64,000 nt of DNA from Notospermus geniculatus (Eukaryota; Nemertea; Pilidiophora; Heteronemertea; Lineidae). The notes below the pieces were generated by a model. That model saw only the letters and a list, made by a program, of their open reading frames with translations, made no database searches and was not told the DNA's origin. Where the stretch lies: NCBI GenBank assembly GCA_002633025.1, contig NMRB01000072.1:367981-431980 (forward strand). Direction: 5' to 3'. How positions within the stretch are numbered: position 1 is the first letter of the stretch; each line of letters begins with the position of its first letter. Below, in pieces: positions 44,425 to 63,631 of the stretch. The translations under genes were made by a program, and so were the position numbers.

Positions 44425-44733
44425 TATTATTATTATTATTATTATTAAAAACCACTTCTATAGCGCTTTACATAAAATATTTCAAAGCGCTTTACAAAGT
44501 AAGACACGTAGCATGATTAAAACATAAAAATTCATCTGGGCCTAATACAAATATTTCATAAAAAGATGAGTTTTTAAATTGGTTCTAAAAGAGTTATAGG
44601 AATCAATGGCACGAAGGGACTGGGGTAAACTATTCCAGATCTGAGGACCAGCCACAGACAAAAGCACCGTTACCAATTTTCTTTTTCGTTCGAGGTTCCT
44701 GAAATAGTAGGAAAAATAGTAAATCTCCCGCAT
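44425..44733 (-). mobile_element. LINE 3'-end fragment
   Basis: Minus-strand sequence encodes AGPQIWNSLPQSLRAIDSYN and KTHLFMKYLY, the characteristic end of CR1/L2-type reverse transcriptases. It is followed by AAAGCGCTTTGAAATATTTT and an (AAT)n tail. Only the last 50-60 codons remain. Confidence 0.75.
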
Positions 44734-45288
44734 TGGACCCTAATCTCCAGCAAAGAAGAAGCTGAAACTCCAGCATTGGCCCAAGGGACCCTTGAGAGCT
44801 GTGTACTCATACCTAATATTGAATTTGTGATGGAATTATAATTAGGTAGGCCTAAGTTTATTGCATTAAGGAGCCCCTCGTTCATTTTCCACAATGGGGA
44901 ATGGTAGGCTAGGCCTACCACTACCAGCCAGCAGTAGCAGAAATGATTTCAATGAATCATGTTAGCCTGGCTGCCGCACCGGTGGTAGGCCTACATGTAG
45001 GTACAGTGTTAACCCCAGAGGGGGGACGGGGGATACATGTATGTCCCCTCCTTAAAAAGTCAAAATTACTCAAAATTTGTGTTTTTGACCAGGAATTGTG
45101 TCAAATTTTCTCTTTGTCCCCCCCCCCCTTACAAAAATTCCTAGCAGAAACACTGCAGGTACATGTAGGCTATTCATCTCATACAGTAGGCGCAATGAAT
45201 TGACTTGGTAATCTCAGTGATGGAGAGTCTTACTTGGTTCGTTCACATGTTTCAATTCTTTGCAGGTTTCTTATTGAAGTAGTTCAAA

Positions 45289-52098
<6,810 letters not shown>

Positions 52099-55000
52099 TG
52101 TCTGTTGGTCACAGTTTGAAGGTACGTTGTTTTGTGATCTTCCATTCCGAAAAACGGGTTAGATTAAAACCTCACTATTCAATACTGAAAACTTCATGTA
52201 TTGCTGGCAGTTACAGCTCTGATGAAACCCATACAGCGTTCATTTGATGAAGTACATGTACTTTCTATGTGTATTCATGTGTGCAGTCTTAATTCTATTG
52301 TTTGAGTTCTTTGTGTTTCAGTGACTGTTACATCTATTGGTACTGCCACTGTTTGGTGGAGGGCAAGGTGGAAAATCGACTTGACTTTGCTGTACATCAG
52401 AAAGTTATATCAATCGTGTACTTACCTAAAGTTGCTCAGACAATGTTCAATCATGGTGAGAAGAAGGTCATTTTGCAGACGGAATGAAGTGCATGGGCAT
52501 CTTTCTTAGAACAATTGCAGTGCACAAAGGGAATTTCAGTAAAGTTTTCAAACAGTTGCAATGCATTGGAGGAATTCTGATGAGATTTTCAGCCAATTAT
52601 AATGCACAGAAGGACTCTTGGTGTGTGATGGACCAATTGTAACTGCAGATTTATCCCAAAGGTTTTCATGAATTTAAATGGACCTTCAGGGCGAGACTTG
52701 GTGGACGATATTCAGTAGAAACGACATTTCAAGTTCCATAAACGTCTGTGGGAGACCAGTTTCTGACTCGTGTAGAATATGGTACATGAAGATGAGAAAG
52801 AAATTCAAAAAAAGGGAGTATTGAGTTGAATCCTGGACTGGAAATAAATTTGCCGTGGTGTCCCCAAGATCACCCATGACTAGGATTTGTGTCCGACTTC
52901 AGTTCCACTGGAATGTAATGGAATATTGTGAAATATTCCTTTTTTTTAGGTTTATTGAATCATTCTGTTCAGCATCACAATACTTATATCTACATTTTGA
53001 AATGTTTTACTGTAATTGAAGAAGTAGGTGATCAAAGACTCTTGTTGTTTGCATGGACATCTAAGGTTATCAAAAGTTCACAATTTTGTCACAGTATACG
53101 TGTTTGAGATTCATATTGTATTTGTAATGTGTTTGATTTTCTACTGGTACATTTTTCACATGTAGGATAGGTGCCATTATACGACTTTGTTACTGAGGCA
53201 TTTTAATTTTTTCACACTCATTGTATGGAATGAATGGTCGGTGTATACTAAAGAATGTACTTCTGTCTTCTTGCCAGTGGTTCAGTCCTGAATACTTGTC
53301 CTGAAGGTTCGCACGTCCAGGGTCTCTGCCAGAAATTTTTTTGAGGGTGCTAGTGTCTTCAAAATCAGCAAAAACCCCATGAAATTAAAGAAAATGGCCC
53401 TTTTCTGTTCCTTTGAGGTTACTAGCCGAGTACCCTCTGTATCCTCTCTCGGAAACTGCACGTCTACTACCTTGATACCCAAATAAGCCTTTCTCATCTT
53501 CAACTAGAAAATGTGAAATGGCAGCGTTTGTTTTTCCTCTTGGTTGCTTACTTTGGAGTTTTTAGTTGAAACTGGCATTACATGTATTTGTTAGTGTATT
53601 ATGGTGCTATTAAATATGATTTGTGATTTGCCTGGATGCTGACGTCACATCTCCATCATATGCTGTTGTTGCACAATGACTGAATCAAATGAATAATCTC
53701 GCATACCGGTATTGCTTGAATTTCATTTTGTTGCTCGCTGTTTTTACAATTCTTAATTTTGAACTTGAACTGGAATTTCCCAAGGGAGGAAATATTCAGC
53801 AGACATTCGACGCTTCAGAGGGTTACAACTCTGCACCCTCCCACAGCAGGGTTTTTACTTTGCACTCTTCATTCACTCATGAAGAGGAGCAAGACCAAAG
53901 CCCTGCTATGGGAGGATGTTTTCTCTGTCCTCACCCTATCAGTACAGTTGTATGTCAATTGACGACCACATATCTCTCCACCGAACCTTAGATTAACCCT
54001 CTGAGGATTCTACTACATGTACACACCAAATGCAATCAAATTCGAATAGGATTATTTACTTGGGAAGATGTGATAAGATGCGTTTGAAGCATCCTACCAG
54101 TTATTGTGAAGACATCACATGGCTAAAAAACAGTAGAAGCTGTGACAGATACCGTGGTGTTAGCGTTACGCTGCGGGGGTACAAATCTTGGTACGACTTA
54201 AAGATTTCTTTGTTACTATGGCCTTATTTCAATTTGATTGAAGTCTACAGAAGTTGAAAATCATGATATTGTTGTGGACATTGAAATGTACATTGATATT
54301 GTGCATATATTGTAGATTAGTGATATGAATGTATGTATGTAAATGTCAGGATTGTAGATTGGTGGTTTTGTATGTACAAGAGTGAAACGTGACGGTAAAA
54401 CTGGGGGGTCTCGAGCGAGTTGTAGAAAGACAATACATGTACTTCAGGACCTTTCCCAAGGTCCCAATGGTGCAATGCTAAGCTTACAAACAAAGATTTC
54501 TACAAATCTTGTACAATTCTTAGGAGATGTAAATGTATTTATTCAGGATTATTACACATGTATGTATGTACATGTACCGGTAGATGCATGTAAGTTGAAG
54601 CAAAACTAGTAGACCAATTCCCCTGATTGGAATTCATTGGAAATGTACATTTTCTCACTTGCTTTTGTGCTGTTTGTTTATTTCCTCGGGAAAATCTCAA
54701 GAATCATTTGATGCATTAAAAAAGAGGTGACAATTTTATTGAGAGGGGTAGGTGAGCACTCAAGATTCTTAACTCTTTTTGTAGAGGGGTGGGTCATAAG
54801 GGCATATTCATTAGGACTGTCCTCATTTTAATACATCAATGCATTTTGAGATAATCCCTGGCCAAATAGCAAGAATTTGCCTAAAAATTGCTTTGTATGG
54901 TCTCTGTTGTGAGTACCGGTAGTATTCTTGGTAAAAGTAGTTGTAAGGTCTGCCAGTAATCAGTTCTTTCAGTTTCTTACTTACCGGGTAACGCCTTCGT

Positions 55001-55704
55001 ACCAGGTTTGTGGCACTCTCAATACCAACGTGTAACAATTGACATTACAGATCTCTCAAGCCAACAACATCCGTCATGCAGTGATGCGCTTCTGGTAAAT
55101 TTTCTTGAATAAAGGTGGAAAAGTCAAATCAAATTCACAAAGATCACAAGTATATAGTTAGCCTTGTATGCCATGCTACTTGCCTGCCATTTTCAGTGTT
55201 TTGTCAGAATTATCAGCAGAGATTTGTGACAGTTGCTTAGTGAACATGAAATGCACACAAAAATGACATTTAAGGGGACCTTGTTGATATTATTAATGGA
55301 GTTCCTTACAGGACGTAGTTGCTGTACAAGGAAATCTTGGAATGGGTCTTGCTCTGTTGGTGTTTAAAGCACATTGTGTAGGCAGTCACTGGGAACTAGG
55401 TTTGCTGGCACCACAGAGCATGCAAGGGTGTGGCAATAAGTGCATACTGCCAAGTTTTCAAGTCCTAGTGATAACACAGATCAATGATGGACTCCCCTCT
55501 TATCCAGTTTCAATGCATTTGTTCATTCATGTAGTTATGTGAGGAATTCAGAACGCTTTTGTTGCATAGCACTGTAGTTTTCTTAGTGATTTTTCAGTGA
55601 ATTTTAACCCCATGTTCACTTATTGTATCAATATTTTAACTTCGCAATGTATTTTTGTACAGGAATTGATTATTTACTCTTGTCGAGCGAATACGTACAA
55701 TAAA
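52099..55704 (+). other. Probable 3' UTR and downstream DNA of the plus-strand kinase
   Basis: No coding exon is seen between the kinase stop codon and the AATAAA at 55,699-55,704. The stretch is AT-rich with no recognised gene. How much of it is transcribed cannot be told; an intron may follow the stop codon, since GGTACG lies 20 bases after it. Another AATAAA-like signal occurs near 55,110. Confidence 0.4.
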
Positions 55705-56170
55705 GTTACAATGAGGTGATAAAAACCTGTTTTGCCTGTACATGTAAGTTTGTTTCCCCTGCACAGCATGACCTCTCTCACTGCAGTTCAGTTTACCAGT
55801 AAATTCTGTCATCTGTGGTGGGGTAGGAAAACCCGTCGGATGTGACATCAGTGAAGTGATTCGTAGTTCCTTCTGCTTAGCTCAGGGGGCAGCACAAGTC
55901 AGTTGATATTCATGCATTGATACATGCGATAGAACAATAAATTTCATCACAGTTTCACACTTTATTGTATTCGGATGACACCAAGAATCAATAGGGTTCT
56001 GTGTTATATGCGTATCTATTATTCCCGAAACTTTTGGAGCGATACATGACATACTTTTTGAGTTATCCTGGTCAAACCACAGATTGGATGGAGAGAGATC
56101 CAGAGAGAGAAATTCAGTAAAAACAATGAAGATGAAGACCGCCCCATTGAGGTGGGGGCGGTCTTAATAA

Positions 56171-56268
56171 TAGGGAGTTTTCGCAAAGCCCCCAAAACGC
56201 CAAACCCATTGTTTGATGCCAGGAAGAGAAGTTCGTGTTGGCGTTTCAGGGGCTTTGCGAAAACTCTA
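56171..56268. mobile_element. Small foldback
   Basis: GGGAGTTTTCGCAAAGCCCC and the near-inverse GGGGCTTTGCGAAAACTCTA enclose about 50 bases. Just before it, AAGACCGCCCC and GGGGGCGGTCTT form a short hairpin (about 56,135-56,166). Confidence 0.6.
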
Positions 56269-56450
56269 TATTGTATTGCCCAGTCTTACACCGCCATGGC
56301 AGAGTGCATTCGCACAGTGGTTGAGCGTCGGGCTGGTGTCTACATGGTCTAAGAGGCCACACTTTCATATCCATGGATTCAGATGTACTGAAGAGGCAAC
56401 TGAAGATTAACCGAGAAAACAAACAACATAAGGCAGGATTATATACAACG

Positions 56451-56456
56451 TTTATT
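56451..56456 (-). promoter_or_regulatory. Candidate poly(A) signal of the FN3-like membrane protein gene
   Basis: TTTATT on the plus strand, AATAAA on the minus, lies about 820 bases past that gene's stop codon. Confidence 0.4.
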
Positions 56457-57275
56457 CCAATGGAAAGTCTAGCAGATCTGGCATGATTCATTCCCTGAAG
56501 GGTTGCAAATATTTGTCTCAATGAATTACAAATTTTTTATCAATGGACTCATTTGCAGGAATAAGCAGTGCAAGACCTTCAATACAATACATGTACACCA
56601 TTCATGGCGATGAACACAAAGACTAGAAAACACAGCACACATATAAAGTACATCTGTACATGTAAAATGAATTTTATGCAGTGCCAGTGTTGGCCTTGAA
56701 CTAACATAAAACATGATTAAAAAGTACATTGTGTATATGAGCCGCTGAAAGCATCTACATACCGGTATTCATGTATGCTTAACAGTATTTACATGTTGAA
56801 ATCACACATCATACATTTCACAATACCAAATTCCAAATACTGAGCATTCTCACTAAAAGCCTTCACAAAACTTCCAAGGCATTAGTAGTACCGGTACATG
56901 TACATGTATGCTCTGACAAATTATAGGGTGGGGGTAAAATTGCCAACAACAGAGACAATAAATATTAACTAAAAGATATTACCCGGTATACAAATACAAA
57001 ATGGCAAATGACATCCCCCAAGTGCATAGCTCTGTTCTTTTTCAGCAGACACATCATCTGCGATATTAGGCAATGAAAATGTCCTGTTTTACTGTACAAA
57101 CATGCCTCTCACAAGAACACATCACAACCAGAATTCCTGGACAGGAAAAATAAACTGCACCTGTAAGCCTCAATCTAACACTTGCTGCCCATAATACCCC
57201 TCCATAGATAATGCACTCGGAAAGATTGTGTGCAGCAGCCATATTCTGGATGCAGGGGACATTCCATGAATTCTG

Positions 57276-58472
57276 CTACAAAACCCATGCCATAGGTTGT
57301 GATGAGAATGCCACGTCTGAACTGCTATCCTCTGTCTGGAGGTCAGGGAAGCTGTCAGTATCTTGATGCCTGAAATAGAGACACAACATAACAGAGTTTG
57401 TCACTCAGCTCTCAATTCAATATACTTTTTAGTACTTCAGTTGATATAGCCCTAACTTGGGGATCTTCCATAAAAATCAATGTACGTCACAATCCTAACA
57501 ATGTTAGGATTGGGTTTGACCCCCTCCCCTATTCCTAACATAAAAATATTGACAAAAATACCCAAACATTGATTTCTTTTGATCGATGTTTTTGACCTGA
57601 AAACAATCCTAACAAGGGGTTGACCCCCTCCCCCCCTTCCTAACATTGTTAGGATTTTGACACACATTGATTTTTATGGACGATCCCTTACCGCGTGAAT
57701 CTGCGAATTCTTTGCCTTCGTTGATACTTCCTCCAGAAGTAGAATGCACCAGACACAATTATCACCACTCCAAACAAACTGAAAACAACACCTAAAGCAA
57801 TGTCTAAAGCAGACACTGTAGTGGTGAGTTTTTCACGATAGACTTGTGGATTGTCAGTATATTTGCCTGCACCACCCCTGTGGTGGTACCGGTACTTTGT
57901 ATCTTTTGAAACTGGTACAAAAGATGAGTTGGTGTCATTTCCTGGAAGTAAAGAGAAGACAATAAATACTCAATGACTCGAGTCAATTACAACAAGCAAT
58001 CCAGGTGTCAGTAACAATGTTCTGAAACTGAGGAGATTCTATGACTATAATGGACTTTCTTCATGAAAGACTACTGGTACAGCCTTGCATTTGAAATAGC
58101 AAGGCTGTTTCAAATGCCTTGCTACATGTATTAAAGGTTATTCAAAGAGGAATGAAACAGGGAACTTCAAATACATACTTGTTTTAAAATTGACAAAGTT
58201 CGATGAATATATATTCTTCTGATCATCATGGCATATCATGTATATTGTATACTCTACTGATGGTTTGAGCGTATCAACCTGAAATCCGCCGACAGAAGGA
58301 ATGAAGTTTTGGATCACTCGCATGCTGCTCCCATGAGAAGGCTTGATACTCAATTCACATGTTTTGATGACATTTTTGTACGCCGATTGCCAATGAATTT
58401 GAACTTTGTCTCCTGACACTTGTGAAACTGATATTTTGATCTTTTGTTCATCATGGTCATTTTGGTAAGATC
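57276..58472 (-). CDS. Single-pass membrane protein with fibronectin-III-like domain (3' exons)
   Basis: Three exons join in frame: 58472-58179, 57941-57692 and 57369-57276 (stop TAG). The first encodes about 98 residues resembling one fibronectin-III repeat (IKISVSQVSGDKVQIHWQSA, TLKPSVEYTIYMICHDDQ). The second has a linker, a hydrophobic span of about 24 residues (ALGVVFSLFGVVIIVSGAFY) and a basic stop-transfer stretch (RKYQRRQRIRR). The third is a short acidic and serine-rich cytoplasmic tail. The protein is therefore type I with a short inside tail and no kinase or phosphatase domain. The phase-1 acceptor at 58,472 needs upstream exons, including a signal peptide, which I could not locate before 62,550. 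I do not recognise the family. A MITE lies two bases from the donor at 57,691. Confidence 0.65.
57460..57687. mobile_element. MITE abutting a splice donor
   Basis: GGGATCTTCCATAAAAATCA at the left and the inverse of GGGATCGTCCATAAAAATCA at the right bound 228 bp. Each end also carries the palindromic word CCTAACAATGTTAGG. The right end supplies positions +5 and +6 of the neighbouring exon's donor. Confidence 0.7.
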
Positions 58473-58637
58473 CTGCAAAATTAACATTGATAATGGAAGA
58501 AGTGTGCAAGTTGTTAACTCCCCATGGCTTCTCCATGCATGACCGGGCCACTGCACTGACACTGAAGTGGCTACACTGTGGCAGGCATTGTAGCCAGCTG
58601 CATGCATGCCACCGTCACCGACAGTACTAATACTATA

Positions 58638-58804
58638 TAGGCCCCTTTCGAAAGTCTTCAGCAGGTAATAACAATATCCTCGCCCCAGGTCAAAATACAC
58701 CAAAGGATGTACATGTACATGAATGAACAGTACGTACATCATTCACGTTTTGACCTGGGCGAGGATGTTGTTATTACCCGCTGGAGACTTTCGAAAGGGG
58801 CCTA
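58638..58804. mobile_element. Foldback MITE, GGCCCCTTTCGAAAG ends
   Basis: Arms of about 60 bp start TAGGCCCCTTTCGAAAGTC and continue through CCTCGCCCCAGGTCAAAA; the opposite arm is the near-perfect inverse. The loop is about 50 bases. Confidence 0.75.
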
Positions 58805-59054
58805 TTTAGATAGACTGTGGTGAATGTGGTAGCACAGCAGGAGCACAGAGTCGGATTCAGTCATCGATCATCATGTGGTGGAAGGACTGCAGTCCTGTAG
58901 GCCATAACTATTTTGATTACGGTTAAATAGCACGCCATGCCACAGTAGCAGAGCATCGTCATCGATGTGACTGTCAGTGGCAATTTTGAATTTAAATTAA
59001 TCTTGCATCAAAATCTGTCCCATTATCGGGCCTTTCGTGTTTTCTTATATCTCT

Positions 59055-59304
59055 CTATATCATTACCGGCGTCGTAACCCTGTTGGATTTTTGCCGGAGG
59101 TATGGAGTCCACGACAGGCTACTGTCCACCTGTGTGGGGTCTTTTACTTGCCCTGGCATAGACACTCAGGTACAAGGGACCACGGCTTTTAGTCCCATCC
59201 GACGGACCCTGCATTAATGTTTCACAACTTTTTTGTACATGCCTTCGCCCGGAGTCGAACCCGCGCCGACCTATTGTACAGTTTGGTAGTCGAGCGCGCT
59301 TATG
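59055..59304 (-). mobile_element. SINE-like element with tRNA-type B box
   Basis: Minus-strand GGGTTCGACTCC (59,251-59,262) is a pol III B box preceded by an anticodon-arm-like stretch. A body with CCAGGGCAAGTAAAAGACCC follows. It is absent from the second copy of the surrounding duplication near 61,018. Confidence 0.55.
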
Positions 59305-59422
59305 TCATTGGTTATGTTCGCACATAGGCCTACCACTCTTCTCTGCCTAGCATGCCTTGTGCTTTTAGCTTATTGCAGGCCTGCATGCATGCAGTGTACA
59401 TCATACACGTGCACATGCCACT

Positions 59423-60235
59423 GGGCCATTTCTAAAATGCGGATTCGGCGGAATCTGCGGATTTGGCGGAATCTGTGGATTATGGTTAAATAGGGGGTTC
59501 AGCCACGTAATTAATAGGCCTACACATACGCTTGAATGTGTAAAGGTCGATTTTTTGCCGTTTATACCGGAGTTCGAAGGGGATGTGGCATATCAGTTAA
59601 TTCATTTAGCCGTTTGGAAGGGAAGGGGGTGGGGTGGGGTGGAAGGATTTTTTAAATCAAAATTAATGTTGTGATACGCTGGCATCTAAAGGGACGAGAA
59701 TATATAAATGTAGCAGTCATTGTTTGTGTGAGTTGTGTTGTCCGACTTCCGGGTTTTCCGCGAATTTCCGCGGTTTATTTAAATTAGGTTGTGCGCTATT
59801 TATATCTCTCGGGCGGTTCGCTATTCCAAATCTGGGTGCAGTTTGGGAGTCGCAATTTGCTTAAAGGTTTGGGGGGGAACAGCAATCAAAAGTATCTTTT
59901 CCAACACACAGTCAACGCGGCCGACAAAGCGCCGTCCAAAATGGCATCGCAAATAGTTGATCCCAGAATTTTATTCCACAAGGTAGCATTGTAAACATAC
60001 ATGTATGCGCACATATCAATCCCGTTGGCATTATTACCGCATTATGAGGGTAAATACACCTGGGAAGCGGAAACAAAAGGACCACAGATAAGGACTTTGT
60101 ACTACAAACATGCACACCTACATGTATACTCTAGTACAGATTATATACACACTTGGGCTATTAATTGCATTGACTCAATCCGCCAATTTAACCTTAATCC
60201 GCAGATTCCGCCGAATCCGCATTTTAGAAATGGCC
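59423..60235. mobile_element. 813-bp Mutator-like non-autonomous element
   Basis: The ends are GGCCATTTCTAAAATGCGGA and the perfect inverse (about 38 bp). The flanking 9-bp direct repeat ATGCCACTG lies at 59,414-59,422 and 60,236-60,244. The paralogous block near 61,130-61,145 shows a single ATGCCACTG with no insertion. No transposase frame is seen. Confidence 0.78.
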
Positions 60236-61810
60236 ATGCCACTGCACAGCACTGCACTGTGTCACTGGCAGGCCTGTAGACTTTCTCAGCAAACAGCGGC
60301 GTCTTACCGACTAATGACCACGCCAGTATGAATGACATAGCAAGATGTAATAACAAATAATACATTTTGATGTTTTATTTAATGTTCAAGATGTTTTTTC
60401 AGATAAAACCCCTAAAAGAGGCAAGAAAATTTTGTAAGCGTCGGCCATGTTGGTTCAACCAATCTGGACTGATCCTCTGCACTAATGCCTCCCGCTATCA
60501 TCGTACAGTGGAGGTCTGCGAAAGGCAGGAAACCAGAGTAAACGGAACCAGAATTCGAGAATTTGGCGTTGGCAATGTAATGCCTTTATTGGTGAAGATA
60601 TAGCCCCCGGGGGGGTCACTCCCCACACTGGTCATACACCATGTGTGTGTCTTGCTTTTTGAAAAGGCCCCCTCTGGCGGGATCAGTGAGTTCATGTTAT
60701 CGATGATTGCAGCCAACTTACGCCAGCAATTCAGATTTTACGCCGTGAAATACAAGGTCACAGGTGCTGCCATCTGTTAATGGAAAAAACACTTCCCGAT
60801 TTTTGTTACTCATCCCGATTAGGCCTAACATGCAAATAGGCCTACACCGATTCCGATATCGGAATCGAAAACCGCTTCCGAAAAAAGAAACGTTGCCAAT
60901 ATTGGAATCGCTGGGCTTCCAAAATCAGAAACGTTTCCAAATTCGGAACTTTCCCGAACTGAATTAATTTAATCTTGCATCAAAATCTGTCCCATCATCG
61001 GGCCTTTCGTGTTTTCTTATGTCATTGGTTATGTTGGCACATAGGCCTACCACTCTTCTCTGTCTAGCATGCCTTGTGCTTTTAGCTTATTGCAGGCCTG
61101 CATGCATGCAGTGTGTACATCATACACGTGAACATGCCACTGCACAGGCACTGCACTCACTGACACTGCACTGCCACTGTGAGTGTGCTATGGCAGGCCT
61201 GGTACTGCACTTTCTCAGCAAACAGCGGCGTCTTACCGACTAATGACCACGCCAGTATGAATGACATAGCAAGATGTAATAACAAATAATACATTTTGAT
61301 GTTTTATTTAATGTTCAAGATGTTTTTTCAGATAAAACCCCTAAAAGAGGCAAGAAATTTTTGTAAGCGTCAGCCATGTTGGTTCAACCAATCTGGACTG
61401 ATCCTCTGCACTGATGCCTCCCGCTATCATCGTACAGTGGAGGTCTGCGAAAGGCAGGAAACCAGTCTACAGTTGTTCTGACCTCATTTTATTTGAGGTC
61501 AAGGTCACGTAAACATTGATTGTGGTTTCTGCACTGCACTTCCCTGGTAATTTTCTGTTTTAAATATGAATTGATGACACAAAATAAAAAGTGTAATTAA
61601 AGTTTTTGATGTCTTTTGCGTCTCTTGTTATGAGTGATTAAGTTGAAATGTGAACCCCTGTCCTGACATGTCTGACAGACAGAGACTCACCATGCTCACT
61701 CAGCTCATCCTCGACCTCGTCATGTCATCTGCAGTCACATCATTCCATTCATTCAGACAGAGTCAGACCAGTCTCCATGGACTCCATCCATGTCATGGAC
61801 CATGCACGCA

Positions 61811-62300
61811 TCCCGGGCCCCCCACTACTTAATTTTAGGGTACACACATGCTTGTTCCTGAGTTTGAAAAGGACCCCCTTATGGAAGGAATCAAGGGAAA
61901 TTTTCCACCCTTCACCCTTTCTTCGACTTCGGGCTTTTTTCATCCAATTAGCTATAGTAGGCCTATAGGCCTAGGCCTACCCCCTAATGGAATTGGAAGG
62001 AACCAAGATATTTTCACCCCTTTTTCGGGAGGAATGAAATGAGACTCGGATATGATGCACTACACGAGGTACTCGTTGGGGATAAGGTAAAAGCCGGGGT
62101 AAATGATAAAGCGCGGCCTGACACGAAAGACGCATGTATAACGGGAGGGATAACTCATCGCTGGGATTGAGAATAGGACTTTCATTCATACCCCTTTTTA
62201 TTATTTTCTCGGGAAGAGAAACTTTTGACCCCCTTTTTAAGAATTTTTCGGGAGAAAAGTCATTCAGACTATTTTAAGTGTTTTTCAGGAATTTTTTCCT
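61811..62300. repeat. Dispersed repeat, copy 2 (AATTTTAGGGTACACAT family)
   Basis: Same ordered words as at 26,491-26,790, here interrupted after about 61,940 by TAGGCCT-rich sequence and at about 62,041-62,165 by extra unrelated bases. It ends about 250 bases before the PLGRKT start codon and may overlap its promoter. Confidence 0.55.
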
Positions 62301-62550
62301 GAACAGTGCTGCCGAAAATGACGCCTTTTCCCGCAAAACTTGAAACGAGCATGCGGTATTGTTGACCCCTGACTGGGGGGGCCCGGGGCAGGCGCCGCAT
62401 GGTCTCTCACTCTCCTCCATCATCCCAGTCACAGTCACCACATCAGTAGGAATTACGGTCGTTTCGTTACACGGCCTGGGATGAAATCAAAATCAAATGA
62501 AATGAGATTTATTCCCATTTTTGACAGGAAACTACTCATTACCAGCAAAA

Positions 62551-63631
62551 ATGGGTTCCATAGTTGGGAAAGCCATGGATGAGAACATGAAGAAACAACA
62601 AGAATTCATGCTGGAACAGCAGCGGACAATTGTGAGTTTTATCAAAAATAGATTGGTTTTATCCATCTGGTGTTGTATATTATCCTGGCTGGGCTCAGTC
62701 ATGTCAGACTCAGACTTGCTACTTCTGAAATTTTCCCCAGGAACTATACTACGACTATGGCCTTGCACAATTGCATTAGGCCTACTGGTAGGTACATGTT
62801 TTCACTGAGGTTCTTATGGCAGTGTGGTAAAATAGGAAGGCCCTGAAGAGGTTGCTGAATATGAAGTACCCGTACGTAATGACCACGGTGACAGTGGTCA
62901 TTATATATAGCAGAAGAGTTGTTAATTCGCACTTTCATCAAATTCAACCGGAGAGATCATCTCCATGAATGTTCCTTTTTCACCTTTGTTCCAGTTGGGG
63001 AGACAAATTCAGATGCAAAATGTAATGAGGGAGAAGATGATGGCCTTTCAATTAGCACGAAGTCGGGAACTTTTCACTTGGTTGGCATCTGGATATTCTT
63101 TGATAACATTGGCTTGTTTAGCAGGGTACGGTATGTGACTTCTTAAAACTACCGGGTACTTACTTATAGTATGGTACATTCATTGACTTGAATGATGTGA
63201 TTTTTTTCCTGAGGCTGTCAATTTGATGCTGAAATCTGTGACAATATTTTGTCTCTTGCAGAATGAGGCGCTCTAAAAATCCTGGCTTTTTGGGTCCCCC
63301 TGTCATACTGGGAATAGTGCTATCTTACAACTATGATCTGGCATATGGTTCTAAGATGCACAGAATACGAGGTAAGACTAATTTCAGATAAATCTTTACA
63401 TATAATGTGACTCACGAACCTTAACAGGTTCTCATTCTCAGATGTCCTTTTAACTACTCTGGTCACTGAGTATGGTATACACGTTTTTGTAACAGATCCT
63501 ATCATAGTGTTTTTATCATCTGTCTTACAGAGGAAGCAGATAGGATGTTGGCAGAGGAGGCAGGTCTCTTAGAACTACCACAGGGCCTACCCACTTTTGA
63601 CCAAATTGAAGAAAGAAGAAAAAATAAGTGA
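62551..63631 (+). CDS. PLGRKT: Plasminogen receptor (KT), PLGRKT
   Basis: Four exons join in frame: 62551-62631, 62995-63125, 63262-63371 and 63531-63631. They encode 140 residues, close to the vertebrate protein. Family features are MG-start, ENMKKQQEFMLEQQ, the MAFQLARSRELF segment, two hydrophobic stretches (ASGYSLITLACLAG and GFLGPPVILGIVLSYNYDLA), and LPQGLPTFDQIEERRK near the end. The last residue is lysine, the feature that lets the vertebrate protein bind plasminogen at the cell surface; whether it does so in an invertebrate is unknown. Mitochondrial or plasma membrane location is possible. The coding exon begins after an acceptor at 62,527, with 23 bases of 5' UTR before the ATG, so an upstream noncoding exon is expected. 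Confidence 0.93.

Larger units (their letters stand above)
39958..45288. other. Region between the two head-to-head kinase genes
   Basis: The two coding starts are 5.4 kb apart. Both first coding exons begin with an acceptor just before the ATG, so each gene has at least one noncoding first exon in here. One candidate on the minus strand ends at 43,306 (CAT followed by GTAAGT), in a GC-richer stretch at about 43,300-43,500. The rest holds a SINE-like element, a gap and a LINE fragment. Confidence 0.45.
58985..61465 (+). repeat. Partial tandem duplication
   Basis: Blocks around ATCTTGCATCAAAATCTGTC (58,985-59,045), TAGCATGCCTTGTGCTTTTA (59,305-59,420) and AGCAAACAGCGGCGTCTTAC (60,285-60,535) recur in order at about 60,960-61,465. 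In the second copy they are nearly contiguous; in the first they are pushed apart by a SINE-like element and an 813-bp Mutator-like element. The second copy therefore shows the state before those insertions. Confidence 0.7.
58473..62550. other. Repeat-filled region upstream of PLGRKT
   Basis: No exon can be supported. It contains a foldback, a SINE-like element, an 813-bp Mutator-like element, a tandem partial duplication and the second copy of a dispersed repeat, each listed separately. Missing 5' exons of the FN3-like gene are expected here or beyond. Confidence 0.5.
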
